Assembly: GCA_002099365.1 (NCBI GenBank)
Contig: MSED01000015.1
Coordinates: 1,488,001 to 1,552,000, forward strand
Origin: Phialophora verrucosa
Taxonomy: Eukaryota > Ascomycota > Eurotiomycetes > Chaetothyriales > Herpotrichiellaceae
Reading direction: 5' to 3'
DNA length: 64,000 nucleotides
Positions 54,618 through 64,000 of the stretch are shown piece after piece. The notes under the pieces are model-generated. The model had not been told where the DNA came from and searched no databases. It saw only the letters and a list, made by a program, of their open reading frames with translations. The translations under genes and the position numbers were made by a program. The stretch's first letter is position 1. Each line of letters opens with the position of its first letter.

Positions 54618-55488
54618 TTAACCATTATCATTATCATGCTGCATTCAGGGCCACGAGCCGTGTTACAAGCGGTAACGCTAAGAACAGCAAAGACTGTACA
54701 TGACATGACGAAACAAGGCGCAGAAAATGCATCAATCCTAACTCGTTGACACTAGCTTGGTGAGGAGGAAGACAAGCGGAGAGTTTCCATTTTCCCGCTG
54801 TTGTTACCATTCGCCAACGCTCATGCGATGCGATGCAATACGTTCCTCTTCCGTTCGGTGGAGGACCACGCCGCCAAAGCTGTCGTACGATCCTCGAACA
54901 GAGATACATATGCCCCCGCGCCGCGACTCCTCGTCAAATCCTCGTTCGGCAAAGTTTCGAAACGCAGCGGCAAGGTGTTGGCCTCTGTATGAGTCGCTCT
55001 TCCTCCAGAGAAGGAAAATGAGGACAAGATCGAATTTTTCATTTCCTGGCCGTATGCCGTAGTGCCTGGAGCTCCTGTGAGAACGCCGCTTGAGGTAGAA
55101 CGTGTCGTAGACTCTAATCGCAGGGGGCCATGGTTCTTGGAATCGCTTTGGAGCTCTTTGAACTGCCTCTACGACACGTTTATCGGGCTTGGCTGAGTTG
55201 CGTGGTCGAACTTCGGAGAGGATGTCCTGAAAGACAAAATGTGCTTGGAATACGGGGTATCCGATAATGACAAAAACGCTCTCGCCCAATACAGCGTTAT
55301 CCTAATCCGACGCCCCTCTGGCTGATCTTCTCATGACCAGTTCGTGACAATTTCGAGACCGCCATTCACACGTTTGAACTCCACACTGCCGATGCGACAG
55401 AAAGACCGCGCCACAGACGAAAGAGCCGTCCCGCTCTTGCTCATCCTCGGGATGCGCCGTGCCAGTTAATGTCCACGCAGCGCCCCGT
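54618..55488. other. Intergenic region
   Basis: About 0.9 kb. A 161-codon minus-strand frame (54804-55289) has no family features I recognise and overlaps other ORFs. It may be non-coding. Confidence 0.4.
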
Positions 55489-55938
55489 CTATTCCTGTCG
55501 AGCGCTGGCATCCGAGCCTTGACCTTGACCTTGACCTTGCGCCTTGATGTTCTCCCGAAACACGGTTTGTGCAAAGAGGGTCTTCGGCTTCGCGTTCCTG
55601 TGTTTGTGTTGTCTGTCAGCTATTGCCGGTGATGGGTGCGGGCACTAGGAGAGCGTCTCCATGCTCACGTACATGAACCTCTTGCCCTTGATCTCACTCA
55701 GTTTCTTGGTCGTCGGGCTTCGAATGGCATCTGAGGGTGAGATGTATGTCTGGCTTGCACCATTCTGATCTTGTGCCTGTGCGCTTGTGCGGAGTTGAGG
55801 TGGCTCGAATCTGGGCATGGCGGTCTTCTCTTCCAGCAACGAGAGCTTGCCAGAAAATGTCGGCTTTGTAGGCGAGAAGGTGTTGGGAGACTTTTCTGCG
55901 AGAGGGCCGCCCGATGAGGTGTCTTTGCTTGGAGACAT
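55489..55938 (-). CDS. spo12: Spo12-family cell-cycle protein
   Basis: Exons 55938-55673 and 55597-55489, joined across a 75-nt intron that splits a Met codon, give 124 aa. The conserved Spo12-type segment is formed across the splice: AIRSPTTKKLSEIKGKRF then MNAKPKTLFAQTVFRENIKA. The N terminus is Ser/Pro-rich with several SP sites (MSPSKD, KSPNTFSPTKP), consistent with cyclin-dependent kinase regulation. The C terminus has four QG pairs from a short nucleotide repeat. Spo12 acts in mitotic and meiotic exit (the FEAR pathway in yeast). Assignment rests on the short conserved core, so family membership is likely but the role is inferred. Longer in-frame upstream sequence to 56148 is probably leader. 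Confidence 0.72.
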
Positions 55939-56342
55939 TGTTTGCGCACTGGCAGTCGACTGGGCTTGCGCAGCGGATGCAATGCCGTGATTGTTGCAAA
56001 GGAGGTTGAGATGAAAGACCTGTAGGCTCGCTCCGGGCTGCGCTAAAGTTGTTGGGGGTTTGACGATATCGTCCAGAAGGGAGAGTATGCACAATGTAGT
56101 AGTCTGCGTTGGTCTTTTGAGTATCTCGCAGTTGAAATTCCACTGCACTTGGTGTGGACAGTCGGTGGTGGAGCAGGCACCAGAAGGGGGGAATGTCTAG
56201 ACTGACGTCATAGTCAAATTGTGAAGCGTTCCCGGGCAACGAGCCATGCTTCTCACTGTCTCCTCGCCTCGCTTCACTGTGCACACAAAGCCAAAGGGCA
56301 TGCTCGTAAATAGGACAAATCTTCAAATGAATTTCCACTCAA
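55939..56342. other. Intergenic region
   Basis: 404 bp between the Spo12-like start and the PQ-loop gene stop. Nothing else recognised. Confidence 0.5.
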
Positions 56343-57377
56343 TCAGTCCTCATCCACAACAGCGACCTCATTGTCTTCATCCTCATCCTTCGTATACAAG
56401 AAAAATTGCACGAAAATGGCCATGTCCAACAACAACGTCCCCAGACTACCCGCAATCCAACTGGCATTGACCGCAATATATCTCAAATACAAAGTCTTCG
56501 CTTCACCCGGCGCACAGTGGCCCGGCTCGTGGCAAACAGGCGAGTATGCAAAGATGGACATATCATATGTCAAATTGCCAATGCACGCAAATAAAAAGAA
56601 TAGCAATGAGACCCCCTCTGTGCTCTTGCGCTTGTAGTTGAGGAGCAATTGCGGGACCCGTGACCCTAGGTAGAGCACTGCGCAGAGGTAACCGAAGACT
56701 TGGCCGAGAACATCAAACTCCAAGGGTTCAGGGTCATCTGGCTTGACATGGTGTCGGCTCCTCTGCTCGCCGATCCACCAACCAAAGACTCCTGCTGCAC
56801 AGACAAGGAGGATGGCGAAGGCGTTCCAGATTGCCGTCTGGAGTGTACTGCTCGGCCTCGCATTGCTGATGGCGGGTGGATCGTTCAGCTTTGGAGGATC
56901 GATCAGAGGCGTCGCTGGTGACAGATGTGTGCCATCAACGGAAAGATGTCGTTGCCACTGTGATATCGAGGTTGATTCGGCTCGTGCAGGCGGCCGAGTC
57001 GCCGAATCGCCCTCGAGTAAAGGCCGCGTCTCAGCGTCTCCGTCCGGCGGATGCTTGGGTTTGACGTCGTCGGTCAAGGTAAAGCCTCGATAGTAGAAAA
57101 CCTGGCCCAAGAGCACAATATCTGCAAGCGTGTAGTAGATTGCCAGGATGATCATGGTCGGCAAGACCCCTTGCATGATGGCGCCCAAGATGTTGAAGAC
57201 ATCGCCTGCTAGCCACACGACGATGAAGACGACTGACAGTCCTTCGGCCGAGCCTCGCCGAAAGTTCTCAATAATCTGAGGCGAGAAGACGACGACCCAG
57301 CAGGCAATGGAGATTGAGCCACAAATACCAGAGAGAGCCTCGATGTCAAGCGAGGTACCTTGCTGAGGCGGAAACAT
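56343..57377 (-). CDS. PQ-loop vacuolar amino-acid transporter (Ypq1/PQLC2-like)
   Basis: Single-exon gene of 344 aa with seven hydrophobic segments. It has two PQ-loop motifs: FSPQIIENFRRGSAEGLSVV near residue 31 and SRVPQLLLNYKRKSTEGVSL in the second half, each followed by the family's conserved membrane helix (FIVVWLAGDVFNILG; FFLFACIGNLTYDMSIF). A polar loop of about 100 residues separates the halves, as in yeast Ypq1-3 and animal PQLC2. These proteins export cationic amino acids from vacuoles or lysosomes. The C-terminal tail is acidic. The length is normal and no intron is needed. Confidence 0.88.
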   Translation of the reverse strand: MFPPQQGTSLDIEALSGICGSISIACWVVVFSPQIIENFRRGSAEGLSVVFIVVWLAGDVFNILGAIMQGVLPTMIILAIYYTLADIVLLGQVFYYRGFTLTDDVKPKHPPDGDAETRPLLEGDSATRPPARAESTSISQWQRHLSVDGTHLSPATPLIDPPKLNDPPAISNARPSSTLQTAIWNAFAILLVCAAGVFGWWIGEQRSRHHVKPDDPEPLEFDVLGQVFGYLCAVLYLGSRVPQLLLNYKRKSTEGVSLLFFLFACIGNLTYDMSIFAYSPVCHEPGHCAPGEAKTLYLRYIAVNASWIAGSLGTLLLDMAIFVQFFLYTKDEDEDNEVAVVDED

Positions 57378-58120
57378 GATTGGAGACGCGAAGAATACGG
57401 AATCGAGATAGTCCTCGCTGCGAGACGCGGATTGGGGGGGCGAAGTGAAAGATGTCCACGAAACGGTCCCCTCTATGAGACGCGGATTTGGGGGACGAAG
57501 CGAAAGATGTCAACGAAACAGTCCCCTCCCTCTATGAGACGTGGATCTGGGAGATGGAGCTTGAAAGGAGGACAAATGAGCTACAGCGGCGGCAAACGAT
57601 CTGAGGAAAGGGAGAGTCGACGAGGTTCAAAGGTTCCAGCAGTGCAGTGAATGACGTCCGATGGGTGAGGAGAAATCTCTGCACACCTTTTGACACATCG
57701 AAATCTGGGGAACCCAAGGAATACGAAGCCTGCATCTGAGTCTCTCCGCCTCGAGATTCATCCTAAGCTCAACCGAGTAACAATTCGCGTGCGCCCTTAT
57801 GCAAGGTACCGGTCCTCGGGTCCCAAGTTGTGCGCGCCACACCGTGTCTACCGAATCAAGTGATCATCATTATGGCTGCGAGCCATTCTTAACTTTATCT
57901 CGAAGAGTTGTACAGAAATCCTTCGTCGAGGAAAGTCATTCGCCATTTTATCCTTTTGTCCATAGCCATGTTTATACCAAGCCGCCGTTGTATTAGACAC
58001 AAGGTCCACCCGAATGCATTTCCGGTTCAATTTCGCAGGCCTTCGTAAAGCGTCTTCCACATCCAAAACAGGCCCGGAAGTATGCAGCCCAACCATGAAA
58101 GAAAAGTCATGCACATGTCA
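57378..58120. promoter_or_regulatory. Intergenic region upstream of PQ-loop gene, with tandem repeat
   Basis: 0.74 kb holding the PQ-loop gene promoter and the 3' flank of the DUF6594 gene. A short tandem repeat starts about 45 bp upstream of the PQ-loop ATG. No gene recognised. Confidence 0.5.
57422..57560. repeat. Tandem direct repeat, ~55-59-bp period, 2.4 copies
   Basis: Two full copies each run from gagacgcggatt through a G tract, then cgaa(g)-gaaagatgt-(c/a)acgaaac, to gtcccct...ctatga. A third partial copy begins gagacgtggatctggg. It lies immediately upstream of the PQ-loop start codon on the minus strand, so it may be within its leader or core promoter. Confidence 0.75.
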
Positions 58121-59886
58121 TTACTTCCTTTTGCCAGCGCACCCAAAGAACGCCATGAAACCGCCGCCGCCCGATGTCCCGCCGCCTGCGCTAGGCGGCT
58201 TTTCCTTGCGTATTGAGGGTGCATTCTCCTCGTCACCAAGTTCAATACTGCTCAGGTCTTTCGTGTTCTCAAGCCACTGGAGATTCTGTTGTGTGCTAAT
58301 ACCCAGGCCAGCTTCTGGACTGGTCCCCGGTTTCGACAACCACTGTTTCAGCTCTTTCGTGGTCGACTCGCTGGCTTGGTTTGCTTGCATCTTGCTCCAT
58401 GTATTGAAGAGGTGGTCTGGAAACAGTCAGTCATCGAACCATGGAGGGGCGCAGACCTGGGTAGCATACCGTATTCGGCCACCACCTTCCGCAGTTCTCG
58501 CAATACGCGGGTTTTGGCCAACATCTTCTCAGAAACACTTCCAGAAGACGTCGGGCTTTCTAGCTTTTCGAGCTCCTGTTCCAGCTGCGAGATCTCGTCT
58601 TGCAAGGACAAGAGTAATCTAGCATGGACGTCGTCGAATCTTCGTAGTACGATCGTATTCTTTTCTGTCATGAACGACGCTACTCTAGCATGGTCGAAGC
58701 GCCGAAATGAGGAGAAGGTGGAAGGCACCGGTTCTTCGACGGGAGGCTGTGGCGGCGCCCGTGGACCATTTTCGCGGGTAGATGGTCTTCGACTCTGCAT
58801 ATGAGCCTCGGGAGGTAGCTGGGGGAGTGGTGTCGTTGGTGCAGGTGTCGGGAGCTGCGATTCGTAAATTGTGGATCTCGGGGTTGTCGCTCGAGAGTCG
58901 GTTGATTTTCTGGACTTGTTGCGTATCGATGGCTGCTTGGGAATGATCTCGGCGTCGTCTGAGCTCGAATTCCGCTGAGACCGCAATGAAACATTAGAAG
59001 GGTGTGAGTGAAGCGCGCGCTGTCGCCGTTCGGACGCTGTGGACTTTGCAGCCTGAAGTCTCGGAGAGGGATCCGGATACTGGGCAAGCTCAAACGGGGG
59101 CACTTTGGGGGAAGGGAGGGGCTGAGTTGAAGCGAAAGCTGTAGATACAGCTGGCACGCTCGGCAGCAAGCGTGGTGACTCCTGAGGAGTTTGAGGCAGG
59201 CTAGGCACGAGAGACGGCCTGCCGGGCGTACTACCAGCGACTGATGCCACCGGCTTTCGATTGTATTTGGACGTCGGTGGGAGGACGACGCTCCTCTTCA
59301 CGGAGGTCATGGATGAGCGGATGGACGGGTTCACGGTCGACTCCACAACCTGTTCCATAGGCTGGCTTTGCCTACTGGATGCTCGGTCATCCACTACGCT
59401 GGCATTCTCATTGTCCTCGATGCTGGGGGTGCTGACCATGTCACGTTGTGTTTCTGTGCCGACCGAAATCTTCTCTTCATTTGACCCTGCCGTGGTCGAA
59501 GTCGTCTGACGGTTATGCCCCTTTGCAGCGTCCTGAGTGGACTGGATGTGGCTCGGAATACTAGGTAACGGCTCTATACTGTCTTGGGGGCTCTGCGACC
59601 TCGAGTCGGAATCCGAAGTGACACTTTCGGGAGCCATAGAGCTCTTTGAATAGGCATGGGAAAAGCCGGCTCGTGGTTTGGGCGAGTTGGACTGCGACGG
59701 GAAGAGGGAGAAGCTGGCGGGAGGTGGTTGAAACACTTCCTTCTCAGTCGGCGACAACTGTGGTTTGTATGCTGCGCTGTCCAGAACCGGAATCCAATTG
59801 GGATCATGAATATCAACCGGTGTCGAAGTGTTGTAGTAGGATCGTCGGCCCGTGGGCAACTCGACCGGGGCCACTGCAGCAGCCAT
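58121..59886 (-). CDS. DUF6594-type protein without membrane tail
   Basis: Exons 59886-58470 and 58416-58121, with a 53-nt intron splitting an Asp codon, give 570 aa. The first 400 residues are Ser/Pro-rich and probably disordered. Then comes the DUF6594 signature (NTIVLRRFDDVHARLLLSLQ, DEISQLEQELEKLE), a coiled coil, and LAKTRVLRELRKVVAEYD across the splice. DUF6594 proteins usually finish with several membrane helices, but this one continues with a polar stretch and a Gly-rich end (GGGGFMAFFGCAGKRK). Function is unknown. The start MAAAVAPVELPTGRRSYYN was chosen over a non-ATG upstream extension. Confidence 0.72.
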
Positions 59887-61384
59887 TTTGCAATATGCTG
59901 ATTTGGTCCTTGCTGCTCTCCAAAACGTCAAGGAACCGCTACGATTAGGTGGTCAGAGGAGTATCGAGAACCGAGAGTCGCGTGCTGTGAAATCGCGTAA
60001 GAGTCGGTGCCGGCCATTCTATGCTGAAAAGGTCGAGAACGTGGACGCGGAGAGCGAAGAACTTCCATACAGCAGACGTTGTTCGCAAGCGAGACGCGGT
60101 ACGGAGTATCTCTCTCACGAGAGGTCTTGCAACAAAGCACGAGCACCAGCAACAAGGAGCAGGAAGAGACCAGACCATGCCGTTTCTGCTGCGGCTAACA
60201 TGACAGAGTCCACCTTACTGCCAGCCCATGACGCTGGGCTGAAGCCACAGGGGCCGAAAGGGAAGTCTAGCAACGGGCGATCGCTAGGCCTAAGCCCACC
60301 GATGCTTCATTGGGACAAGTTCTGCGGCATCATTGATTTGGACACTGGACCGTTGAGTTATGAAGATCTCCAAGAGGGCTGGCGTAGCCTCATCGAGGGT
60401 TCGAGCACCAAGGAGCCCTGTTTCTGTCCACAACGCCGCAGTCTGCAGGGGGGGAAAAACCTTCGCTCGGTGCATCAGGCCGAAGCTCGACTCCAATCAC
60501 AGGCCTGGCTCCTTCCCGCCGCGGATTCCGTTCCTGAACCATTCCTCTTCGGGTGGCGCGAAAACATGGGAAGGCCTGAGGGTTGCTCCTGCACGTTCAA
60601 ATTAAAAATACCGAATCCTTGTAGAAGATTGCAAGACATGGGAACAAGCGACATTGTTTACGCTGATGGGCTTGCGAATTCCCGTGCACAACGAGATTTG
60701 ATTCCATGTTGTGTGCTTACCTCTGGTCCGGGGAGTGGGCGTGGTGAGGCACGACAAATAAAGACATCGCGAACGACGGGAATAGCGAGTATATGACCGT
60801 GGGAGTAACGGGTGACCTGCAACTGATGGGCATTGTGATCAAGGTTGGAATTCGAAGCAACGGCCCCAGGATCAATTCTTGTAACCTTGACTAACGCCGG
60901 CAAGCAACTCTAGTCAGTGTCCCAACAAAGTAAGCCTCGCTGTCGGCCTTGAGCCTGAGTCTCTTTCCGTCCTGGCGCGATTCTTTTCAAATTGGCCTTG
61001 TCCCCATCACGACTGTGGCTGTCGGCAGAGACACAGCTGACCGGAACAGAGTTCGTGAGTGAAGTCAACGGGGTCCAAATCTTCCATGGCGTGCCGAAGG
61101 ATCGCAGCCTTTTCCCGCCAATTACTTGGTCCTTCGGTAAGAGATGAATCATCATTGTCGAATTTATTGACCACTTCGGCTTTTCTAAATCTTTATCGCG
61201 AGGTATTTTTCAAGGCTCCCGGACAACTACAGTACCTTTATAACCAAGCGACTTATATACGTTCTTATCTTTGCCGACCTGACAAGTCTCAAGATACTGC
61301 GGATAGCACCCCATAGATGGCTTGACGACCGAGATACTAGACCAGTCCAGACACTCCTCGTGCAGACCGTGAATCTCACCGATG
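59887..61384. other. Intergenic region
   Basis: About 1.5 kb between the DUF6594 start and the Zn2Cys6 gene stop. The longest plus-strand frame (59852-60796) runs antisense over the DUF6594 start, lacks family motifs and is not accepted. Nothing else recognised. Confidence 0.45.
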
Positions 61385-63199
61385 CTATGCCACTCCCACG
61401 CCGTTCGCGCCCGTTGAAAGCTGCGCAGTGATCTTGAACCGTTCGATAGAGTGCTCGCGCCTACAACGCAGTACAGTAAATTCCCAAGGATCGTCGGGTA
61501 GCAGGACCTCGAGGACTTGCACACGGTGTTGCTCGGTCGGGACATGGGCAACCAGCAGTTCTGCCTCCGCTGGAAGCTCGCCTAGAGGAAAGTCATCCTC
61601 AGAAGGATCTTGTTTGCAGAAGCCAGCTTCTTCCACGGCCATCACCTTCCTCCCGATGTTCGCGACCAAAACGGCATCGTAGATGCCTTCTTTGCGCGGT
61701 TCTTCCTCGAGCAATCTGATCGCGTGCACTTTGAGGCGATGCACTCGACATTTCACTGCGACATAATACAGCGGGGTGACGGGGCCCATGTCGCCGATTG
61801 AATGCGGAAGGCCTTCTAATGATCCGAAGTATTTCTTGCGGATGTTGCAGTCGAAGGCAACTCTGCGCATTTCAAGCGCCTGTTGTATGATGGAGAGGAA
61901 GTTGGGCGTGTGGCGGTCGTATTTCAGTTCGTCGCGCTCGCAGGCCGTGTCTGCCATGATCACGGCCATGGTGTGATACATGCGGAGCATCCGGCATGCA
62001 AAGGCTTCCATCTTTTCCATCCGGGCCTCGAGCAGAGCCAGGGTGTTGTCGTAAGCAGCGATCCAAGCATCGAGGTCATTCATGATCCCCTTGATACAGG
62101 GTTCCTGTGCAATGCCTGCCTCACCAGATTTACTTGCAAGATAGTTCGACTGAATCTCCACCACGTCACAGATCTTCAACAGGATTTGTTCCAGATAATC
62201 TCTCGCTTCATGGGCGTCCAGGAAGATAGACACCCTCGAGATGGGCTTCAAGCCGTCAGGGAACGGCCACGCGTGGGATGGCCGCTGCCCGAACAGAGTC
62301 GCGTGCATGTATAGCTTCCTGAAGACGCCCACGGCCCAGTGATCGATGGCCTCGCCGCCGAACCGAGAGAGCCCTCGCGCATACTGGAGCATGCTGAGCC
62401 CGTGCTCGAGATGGCTCGCCGCCCTCTGATACCGACTGCGGAAGTATTCGACCCAGATGAACGCCAGACACGAGTAGAGCGCGATGCGCAGCGACGTGGT
62501 GTCGGCGGTCCGCAGGTGCGGCCGCAAATGCCAGATCGCCTTGTTGTACTGGCGCAGCACAAAGTCTTCCTCGCGCCGCAGCGTCATTCCATCTTCTCCT
62601 CCGCCAGTTCCAGTCCCCATTCCCAGTCCACCTCCGACAACAGCACCAGCCCGATCCGCGCCCCTGTGCGCCGAACACATGGCCAACACCCCATGCGTGA
62701 CCGCCGCGTCGCTGGCGCAAGCCTGGAAGAACAGCGCATTGCCCGCGTCGGAGAAGAATGCCCCCGGGATCTTCCGCGCCGTCCGCCGCCAGAACCAGTC
62801 GAAATGATACTGTTCATCCGGGCTGAGCGCGCCAGCAGGGTGAATGGACAATGATCTCGGACACCCGCCGAGGGCAGAGCTGGTGGTGGTGGTGCCCCCG
62901 GCTGTGAAAGCGGCGTCTCCTGGCCGTTGCGGTTGCGGCTGTCGAGGAAGACGACACCGTGGTTGGGACGGGCGTCTGTTGGCACTGCCGCCGCCACCGC
63001 CGCCGCCGCCGCCCCAGATCCCGTACCCGTCACATGTACGGCCTGTGGAGGTGCAGCGTCGGCAGGCCGGGCGCTCTTCTCCACAACGGACTCGTCGTAT
63101 TTTACACGTCTTGCACCCGGTTTTGGATTTCGTCCGCGCTGGCCTTGACAACAGCGGCGTTGATGGCGGTGGCAGCGGAGCTTTGGCCGTGCACGACAT
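61385..63199 (-). CDS. Zn2Cys6 transcription factor with fungal-specific domain
   Basis: Single-exon gene of 604 aa. The N-terminal binuclear cluster is complete: Cys29-x2-Cys32-x6-Cys39-x6-Cys46-x2-Cys49-x6-Cys56 (CKTCKIRRVRCGEERPAC and on). A nine-Gly run and Pro/Arg-rich linker follow. The middle and C terminus match the fungal transcription factor type II domain (YHFDWFWRRTARKIPGAFFS; FFQACASDAAVTHGVLAM; FIWVEYFRSRYQRAASHLEHG). Such proteins bind DNA as dimers in the nucleus; the target genes are unknown. The next gene upstream is outside the window, so no cluster context is visible. The DNA of the Gly run is a GGC/GGT repeat prone to length change. Confidence 0.88.
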   Translation of the reverse strand: MSCTAKAPLPPPSTPLLSRPARTKSKTGCKTCKIRRVRCGEERPACRRCTSTGRTCDGYGIWGGGGGGGGGSANRRPSQPRCRLPRQPQPQRPGDAAFTAGGTTTTSSALGGCPRSLSIHPAGALSPDEQYHFDWFWRRTARKIPGAFFSDAGNALFFQACASDAAVTHGVLAMCSAHRGADRAGAVVGGGLGMGTGTGGGEDGMTLRREEDFVLRQYNKAIWHLRPHLRTADTTSLRIALYSCLAFIWVEYFRSRYQRAASHLEHGLSMLQYARGLSRFGGEAIDHWAVGVFRKLYMHATLFGQRPSHAWPFPDGLKPISRVSIFLDAHEARDYLEQILLKICDVVEIQSNYLASKSGEAGIAQEPCIKGIMNDLDAWIAAYDNTLALLEARMEKMEAFACRMLRMYHTMAVIMADTACERDELKYDRHTPNFLSIIQQALEMRRVAFDCNIRKKYFGSLEGLPHSIGDMGPVTPLYYVAVKCRVHRLKVHAIRLLEEEPRKEGIYDAVLVANIGRKVMAVEEAGFCKQDPSEDDFPLGELPAEAELLVAHVPTEQHRVQVLEVLLPDDPWEFTVLRCRREHSIERFKITAQLSTGANGVGVA

Positions 63200-64000
63200 T
63201 GCCGGTCAAGCTCAGTGGTGCGTTATGGTATGTATGGTTACCGGGGTTACCGATTTGCCCTGGTGGAGTGCATCCGAGCGTGAGCTATGAGGACCAGATT
63301 CCTTGATTCATTGAGATCACCACGAAGAATGTGGCGATGGGACGCTTACAGTATCATGGAGCTGAGAGAGATGGCCCGGCGAGGTTGAGTTTTGGGGTCG
63401 CAAGGACCACAATGCACGTCCGGTGTGGTAGGGTGGTTGCCTAGGGAGTGTGAAAAGGTTATTGGCCATCACGAAGTGCCTAATCCCCAGCCGTTTGTGA
63501 CACGGATGGAACGCAGCGTCACTGCGCACCGAGCTCGAGCTCGAGCACAAGCACAAGCACGAGCACGAGCACGCAGTATCCCGTCCGTGCCAGTGTGCAC
63601 TGGGCATCGCTCATCTTAAAGGTGGCCGTTTAACAGTGGAAATTGGTCCTTGAAGCTCATCTTCGTTCATTTCGTATGTATTGCGCCTATTCCACCAGCC
63701 CTTTGCCTAGCCAACAAAACGAGGGGTATCCACAATTGTCGTTGTCAAAACTTCGTAAACACTGTACCGAATGATGCATGACACGGTGGTTCCGACATTC
63801 ACGCCGCTTTGTATGTTGTTCCCATCCCGTCAATATCTCGCAGAACTCCTGTTGGAAAACACTTCCACATCAAAAGCTCGATAAAGTGTTCGGGTATAGC
63901 GGCACTCTATGGACACCTTGGTCGCCTCGATTGCATGTGTAAATTCCTCCTGGCACCCAAGAAACTCCGCGTATATGGTAAGAAAATATGAAAACAGGAC
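63200..64000. other. Terminal region upstream of Zn2Cys6 gene
   Basis: 0.8 kb to the window edge. It contains the regulator's promoter and a hexanucleotide-like repeat at 63531-63574. A short plus-strand frame near 63809-63991 has no recognised family. Confidence 0.45.
63531..63574. repeat. GAGCTC/GAGCAC hexamer-type repeat
   Basis: Alternating six-base units of gagctc, then cacaag/cacgag, repeated about seven times, about 330 bp upstream of the Zn2Cys6 start codon. Confidence 0.7.

Noticed and set aside
54804..55289. 161-codon minus-strand ORF upstream of the RTA1-like relic
   Set aside because: I looked here for the missing N-terminal membrane segments of RTA1; the ORF is polar and does not match.
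60395..60420. tRNA-like B box (ggttcgagcacc)
   Set aside because: No matching A box, no acceptor stem and imperfect B box; similar T-arm-like words near 50485 and 27270 also fail stem pairing.
59852..60796. 314-codon plus-strand ORF
   Set aside because: It starts antisense within the DUF6594 gene, has an atypical composition and no motif; probably chance.

Overview
This window is nuclear DNA of a filamentous ascomycete (Pezizomycotina). The evidence is short introns of about 42-225 nt (most 48-63 nt) with GT...AG ends and CTAAC/CTGAC-type branch points, two HET-domain genes, a Zn2Cys6 regulator, DUF6594, RTA1-like and RfeG-like families, and fungal forms of WBP1, VPS18, PET191, SPT4, SPO12 and PPT1. 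The species cannot be named from the sequence. Exon joins below were worked out by hand from splice signals, reading phase and family conservation. There are no tRNA or rRNA genes, no CRISPR array and no intact transposon that I can see.

Layout: 0-3.2 kb, the 3' part of a Red1/ZFC3H1-like zinc-finger gene. 4.3-8.6 kb, a bacterial-type MurQ etherase fused to a BadF/NAGK-type sugar kinase, divergently transcribed from an UNC93-like membrane transporter; this is the most unusual locus. 9.5-12.5 kb, housekeeping genes PET191 and WBP1. 13.6-19.6 kb, an allorecognition/innate-immunity type island: a HET-NACHT-ankyrin NLR-like gene whose C-terminal ankyrin repeats are almost identical, head to head with a second HET gene. 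20-30 kb, a complex I 9.5 kDa subunit, a BTB protein, an RfeG-like protein, a GST-like protein ending in SKL, and a small disordered protein. 30.5-38.9 kb, GABA transaminase, SPT4, PPT1 (PP5), an F-box protein and a small repeat-per-exon protein. 39.5-46.8 kb, a secreted six-hairpin glycosidase-like protein, an ACSF3-like acyl-CoA synthetase and an AhpD-like protein. 47.4-52.7 kb, VPS18 and a DHA1 drug:H+ antiporter. 54-64 kb, an RTA1-like pseudogene, a SPO12-family protein, a PQ-loop transporter, an atypical DUF6594 protein and a Zn2Cys6 factor.

Most genes are independent eukaryotic units. Groupings suggested by position are the MurQ-kinase/UNC93 pair (possible uptake and breakdown of bacterial-wall amino sugars, inferred), the HET pair (possible nonself recognition), and the shared SPT4/PPT1 promoter, which carries a tandem repeat. 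Several small conserved genes (PET191, SPT4, the 9.5 kDa subunit, SPO12) only appear after splicing and would be missed by a plain ORF scan.
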